Assembly (NCBI GenBank): GCA_016715905.1
Contig: JADJXI010000003.1
Coordinates: forward strand, 620,001 to 684,000
Reading direction: 5' to 3'
DNA length: 64,000 nucleotides
Source: Sphingobacteriaceae bacterium
GTDB lineage: Bacteria; Bacteroidota; Bacteroidia; B-17B0; Aurantibacillaceae
The position numbers were made by a program, and so were the translations under genes. Every line of letters starts with the position of its first letter. Position 1 is the first letter of the stretch. This document shows positions 60,825 to 64,000 of the stretch, piece after piece. The notes beneath the pieces are model-generated. The model did no database searches and had not been told where the DNA came from. It was given only the letters and a program-made list of their open reading frames with translations.

Positions 60825-61931
60825 ATGGGTTTATTTAATAAATTGAAGAATGAATTTATCGACATCATTGAATGGGTTGATAGTTCAAATGATACAATAA
60901 TCTGGAAATTTCCAAGATTTCAGAATGAAATTAAAATGGGTGCTAAGTTAACTGTGCGTGAAAGTCAAGTAGCGGTATTTATGAATGAAGGTAAAATTGC
61001 CGACGTTTTTCAGCCGGGCATGCACACGCTTCAAACACAAAATATGCCTATACTATCTACTTTAATGGGATGGAAGTATGGATTCAATAGTCCCTTCAAA
61101 GCAGATGTTTATTTTGTTAGCACCAAACAATTTATTGATCAAAAATGGGGAACTAAAAATCCAATTACATTAAGTGATCCTCGTTTTGGTTTTATAGAAT
61201 TGAGAAGTTTTGGAACTTTTGCATTTCGAGTTACGGATGGCGGAAAGTTTATTAAAGAAATTGCAGGTACCGACGAGCATTTTACAACGGAGGAAGTTAC
61301 CAATCAACTCCGCAGTATGATTGTTACAAAATTTACAGATGCTGTGGGAGAAGGTAATATACCGGTTGAGAAATTTGCTTCTAACTTAGAAGAATTATCA
61401 ACCTTAGGAAAAGAAAAGTTAAATAATGATTTTCAGGAATACGGATTAAACATTACCAAGTTTTTAGTTGAGAATGTTTCAATGCCTGAGGAATTGAAAA
61501 AAGAAATTTTCAATTACTCTCGTTTGCAATCCGGAATTGACATGAATAAATTGGCTCAATTCAATACAGCTAATGCGATAAAAGATGCGGCTAAAAATGA
61601 AGGTATTGGTGGTGCTGGAGTAGGAATGGGTGTAGGCTTTGGAATGGGAAATATGATGACCAATATGATGAATCAAAGTGGAGCTAATAATTTAGGAACA
61701 GGAAACAACACACCTCCACCACCTCCCATTATTCAATTTCATGTTGTTGTAAATGGAGCACAAGCCGGTCCTTTTCAACTAGAACAATTAAAGGCAATGA
61801 TCACAAATGGTCAACTTACTAAGGCTACTATGGTTTGGAAAGCCGGAATGGCCAATTGGGCATCTGCAGAGTCGCAGCCAGAGTTGATTAATTTATTTAG
61901 TCAAGTTCCACCACCACCTCCTATAGGATAA
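60825..61931 (+). CDS. SPFH-domain protein with C-terminal GYF_2 domain
   Basis: 368 aa. An SPFH/virion-core-like fold (residues about 30-245; LTVRESQVAVFMNEGKIADV, RSFGTFAFRVTDGGKFIKEI) and then a Gly/Met/Asn-rich linker (GVGMGVGFGMGNMMTNMM), a Pro run, and a GYF_2 domain (FHVVVNGAQAGPFQLEQLKA, MVWKAGMANW). Similar to YdjI-type proteins of Bacillus. Function unknown; membrane-associated complexes are likely. A Pro run also ends the protein. Confidence 0.86.
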   Translation: MGLFNKLKNEFIDIIEWVDSSNDTIIWKFPRFQNEIKMGAKLTVRESQVAVFMNEGKIADVFQPGMHTLQTQNMPILSTLMGWKYGFNSPFKADVYFVSTKQFIDQKWGTKNPITLSDPRFGFIELRSFGTFAFRVTDGGKFIKEIAGTDEHFTTEEVTNQLRSMIVTKFTDAVGEGNIPVEKFASNLEELSTLGKEKLNNDFQEYGLNITKFLVENVSMPEELKKEIFNYSRLQSGIDMNKLAQFNTANAIKDAAKNEGIGGAGVGMGVGFGMGNMMTNMMNQSGANNLGTGNNTPPPPPIIQFHVVVNGAQAGPFQLEQLKAMITNGQLTKATMVWKAGMANWASAESQPELINLFSQVPPPPPIG

Positions 61932-61945
61932 TGCCTGTAAAAATT

Positions 61946-61982
61946 AAAAAAGCGCAATAAATTATATTGCGCTTTTTTTTTA
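61946..61982. terminator. Bidirectional intrinsic terminator
   Basis: A 12-bp stem AAAAGCGCAATA/TATTGCGCTTTT encloses AATTA and is followed by T on the plus strand and preceded by A. Lies between the convergent SPFH and response regulator genes. Confidence 0.87.
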
Positions 61983-61999
61983 TTCTTTTTCCGAATTAA

Positions 62000-62680
62000 T
62001 TAGCTTCCTTCAAATAATTCAAAATTAGTTTCCAATAATTTATTTTTAACCGCAAACATAACCACACCGGCAGTGTTACTAACTCCTAATTTACTCATGA
62101 TATTTTTACGATGTGTATTTACTGTGTGTGTACTCAATGATAATTTATCCGCTATAAGTTTATTGGATAATCCTTCAGCAATGGCAATAATGATTTCAAT
62201 TTCACGATTGGTAACACTTACACCATGACAGCCAATTGATTTAATGTACGAAGGACTTTCAACAATTTCGGGAGCTGTAGTTAAAATAGAAAGAATTTTA
62301 CTACAAACAAACTTCTCTCCTTTCAAAGTAGAGCTGATTGATTCCAATATCTCTGTTTTATCACAATCTTTAGTCAAAAATCCAAAGGTGCCACTATCCA
62401 ATACTTTTTTTAAGTCTGGTTTATTCAATAATTCAGTAATCACAACAAATTTAGTTCTGTTGTATTTTTGAATCAATTTCTTTAAACCTCCAATAGATAT
62501 ACCCAGTGATAAAAAGTCTGCTATTAGTAGATTCGGTTTTGAAATTTCAAGTTGGCTCTCTAAACTCTGAATATCTCCACAAACTGTTGGTAATAAATCA
62601 AAGCCATTTAATTCACCTACAAGTAGTTCGAGGCCTACTCGGGTAAGATAATTTTTATCGGCTATTAGTACTTTTACCAT
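62000..62680 (-). CDS. LuxR/NarL-type response regulator
   Basis: 226 aa from the ATG at 62680 (MVKVLIADKNY). The receiver domain has the phospho-Asp in NLLIADFLS and Lys in FGFLTKDCD, but the usual acidic pair at the start reads AD-K (one Asp lost), so Mg2+ binding may be weaker. The C-terminal helix-turn-helix is LSNKLIADKLSLSTHTVNTH. No kinase gene is adjacent, so it is an orphan. Confidence 0.86.
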   Translation of the reverse strand: MVKVLIADKNYLTRVGLELLVGELNGFDLLPTVCGDIQSLESQLEISKPNLLIADFLSLGISIGGLKKLIQKYNRTKFVVITELLNKPDLKKVLDSGTFGFLTKDCDKTEILESISSTLKGEKFVCSKILSILTTAPEIVESPSYIKSIGCHGVSVTNREIEIIIAIAEGLSNKLIADKLSLSTHTVNTHRKNIMSKLGVSNTAGVVMFAVKNKLLETNFELFEGS

Positions 62681-62733
62681 GTTATTTAGAATAACTTTAA
62701 ACAAAAATAGACAATATAGCCTAATATTAAAAA

Positions 62734-63654
62734 CTAAATATTGAATTTTTTACCATCAGTTGCTAATTCACTATTGGGAAAAACAGTTTTTGATTCTGTT
62801 AAAAACTGATCAAGATCAGGATAACGGGTAGAAAAATGCCCTAAAATTAATTTTTTCGCTTTAGCGTTTTTGGCAATTTCTGCCGCTTGTTTAGCAGTGG
62901 AATGAAATGTTTTTTTTGCCCTGGCCAAATTATCTTCTAAAAAAGTGCTTTCGTGATAAAGTAAATCAACATTTATAATGTGATTAACTACCTCTAAATT
63001 GTAAATCGTATCACTGCAATAAGCAAAGCTTCTAGAAGGAAAAGGATCTAAGGTTACTTTTTGATTTTTCACGGTTTTTCCCGAATTGTTTATTACATCT
63101 AAGCCTTTTCGTAAAGCCGGAATATCCGCTGTGCATAATCCAAATTTTTCCAAGTTTTCTTTATCTATTTTTCTAGGTAGAGGTTTTTCCTTGAACAAAA
63201 AACCGGTGCAGAAAATGCGGTGCTTTAATGGAAAAGAAAATATTTCAACTTTATCGTCTTCAAAAAGTAAACGAAGCTTGTCATCTTTTGTGAAAGTCCA
63301 CTTAATTGAAAAGGCTAAAGTAGATTCCGAAACATGTAATGCTTTATCAATAAATTCTTTCAAATTTTCTGGCGCATAAATATGTATGTCGGTTTTTCTG
63401 CCTAATAAATGCATTGAGCTAAGTAAACCGGGTAATCCAAAAAAATGATCTCCGTGTAAGTGCGAAATAAAAATATGATTGATAGCTTGCAGCTTACTTT
63501 TATATTTTCTCAGTTGAATTTGAGTGGCTTCACCGCAATCAATTAAAAACCAACGCTCGCAAATATTTAGTATTTGTGAAGTTTGATTTCTCTCGGAAGT
63601 GGGAATGGCAGCTGAAGAACCTAAAATTAAAAGCTCAAATTTTTGTCGGTTCAT
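62734..63654 (-). CDS. rnz: Ribonuclease Z
   Basis: 306 aa. Endonuclease that trims tRNA 3' trailers; relevant here since tRNAs in the window lack encoded CCA. Metallo-beta-lactamase core: HLHGDHFFGLPGLLSSMHLL, the switch region IFCTGFLFKE, YHESTF and LGHFSTRY. Full length. Confidence 0.92.
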   Translation of the reverse strand: MNRQKFELLILGSSAAIPTSERNQTSQILNICERWFLIDCGEATQIQLRKYKSKLQAINHIFISHLHGDHFFGLPGLLSSMHLLGRKTDIHIYAPENLKEFIDKALHVSESTLAFSIKWTFTKDDKLRLLFEDDKVEIFSFPLKHRIFCTGFLFKEKPLPRKIDKENLEKFGLCTADIPALRKGLDVINNSGKTVKNQKVTLDPFPSRSFAYCSDTIYNLEVVNHIINVDLLYHESTFLEDNLARAKKTFHSTAKQAAEIAKNAKAKKLILGHFSTRYPDLDQFLTESKTVFPNSELATDGKKFNI

Positions 63655-63657
63655 TTT

Positions 63658-64000
63658 TTAATCTGCACTAACAACAAATCTTTTTGTTTCGGTATAGTTT
63701 TTATAAGAAATAGAATAAAAATAAACACCTCCGCTTAGTTGATCACATGGAATTGAGTGACTATTTACTCCAACTTTTGATTCTGTTTTTATTTCTTTGA
63801 TTAATTCGCCTAATATATTGTAAAGGGAAATATTAACCGGCGCCACATCTTCAACCTTAAATTGTATGGTGGTTAGGGAATTGGCCGGGTTTGGAAAATT
63901 TTTAAGTTGAAGTGAATTTTTATTCACTACCTCTTTTATTCCAGCCGGATTGACAATATTAATGATATAGTATGCGAGTATTGTTGGCGCGCTTAATGCG
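63658..64000 (-). CDS. T9SS-secreted protein, C-terminal part (5' end outside window)
   Basis: The frame is open on the minus strand from 64000 down to the stop at 63658-63660, giving 113 or so visible residues, so the gene extends past the window. The C-terminus is a type A sorting domain: LKNFPNPANSLTTIQF, NISLYNILGELIKE and GVYFYSISYKNYTETKRFVV. The gene is 3 bp upstream of rnz in the same direction. Confidence 0.88.
   Translation of the reverse strand, partial: ALSAPTILAYYIINIVNPAGIKEVVNKNSLQLKNFPNPANSLTTIQFKVEDVAPVNISLYNILGELIKEIKTESKVGVNSHSIPCDQLSGGVYFYSISYKNYTETKRFVVSAD

Overview
The window is AT-rich chromosomal DNA from a member of the Bacteroidota. The evidence is type IX secretion (T9SS) C-terminal sorting domains at 1-819, 27985-29925 and 63658-64000, a PorW/SprE homologue, bacillithiol synthesis (bshA), futalosine-type menaquinone synthesis (mqnE), TANNTTTG-like -7 promoter boxes, and the near absence of Shine-Dalgarno sequences. 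Family or genus cannot be fixed from the sequence alone. Most of the window is ordinary core genome with short operons on both strands.

Layout. 1-13.5 kb: T9SS cargo end, cytidine deaminase, FAD oxidoreductase, a 742-aa protein with a long Lys/Ala repeat, methyltransferase, bshA, then a minus-strand run (C1 peptidase, two AtpI/AtpZ-like membrane proteins, bactofilin, PorW/SprE, PfkB kinase). 13.6-14.3 kb: tRNA-Asn surrounded by tRNA fragments carrying palindromes, plus a GIY-YIG nuclease gene. 14.6-17 kb: two-by-two duplicated small lipoproteins, a decayed T9SS tail, an OmpA-like protein. 17-27.7 kb: menaquinone/envelope operon, map-HAD-gpm genes, an ECF sigma operon. 28-36.4 kb: T9SS cargo, glycosyltransferase, and a SiaA/B/C-like partner-switching set. 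36.4-50.8 kb: fbaB, accD, a second ECF sigma operon whose second gene joins an anti-sigma-like N-terminus to an outer-membrane barrel, MATE, recJ, yebC, a SpoIIE phosphatase/dapA/lhgO run, yidD. 51-55.6 kb: pyrG-rimM and a stress cluster (SiaC-like, AhpD-like, HPF-like, tandem Usp). 55.8-57.1 kb: tRNA-Ser followed by three tandem 390-391-bp units, each a GIY-YIG gene plus a palindrome-bearing copy of the tRNA 3' half. 57.3-64 kb: XRE regulator, CNNM/CorC protein, methyltransferase, aminotransferase, SPFH-GYF protein, LuxR-type regulator, RNase Z, T9SS cargo end.

The most unusual content is the tRNA/GIY-YIG pair of loci. At two unrelated tRNA genes (Asn-GTT and Ser-GCT) the same order recurs: intact tRNA, hairpin terminator, a 94-codon GIY-YIG gene on the tRNA strand, then a duplicated tRNA 3' half that starts at the same structural point (just after the anticodon stem) and whose T-loop is interrupted by an 18-bp palindrome of the form TCC...GGA. 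At tRNA-Asn, two extra 5' fragments have similar palindromes in the D-loop. I read this as a small tRNA-targeting nuclease cassette with associated mobile palindromes. That interpretation is inference; the sequence architecture itself is directly visible.
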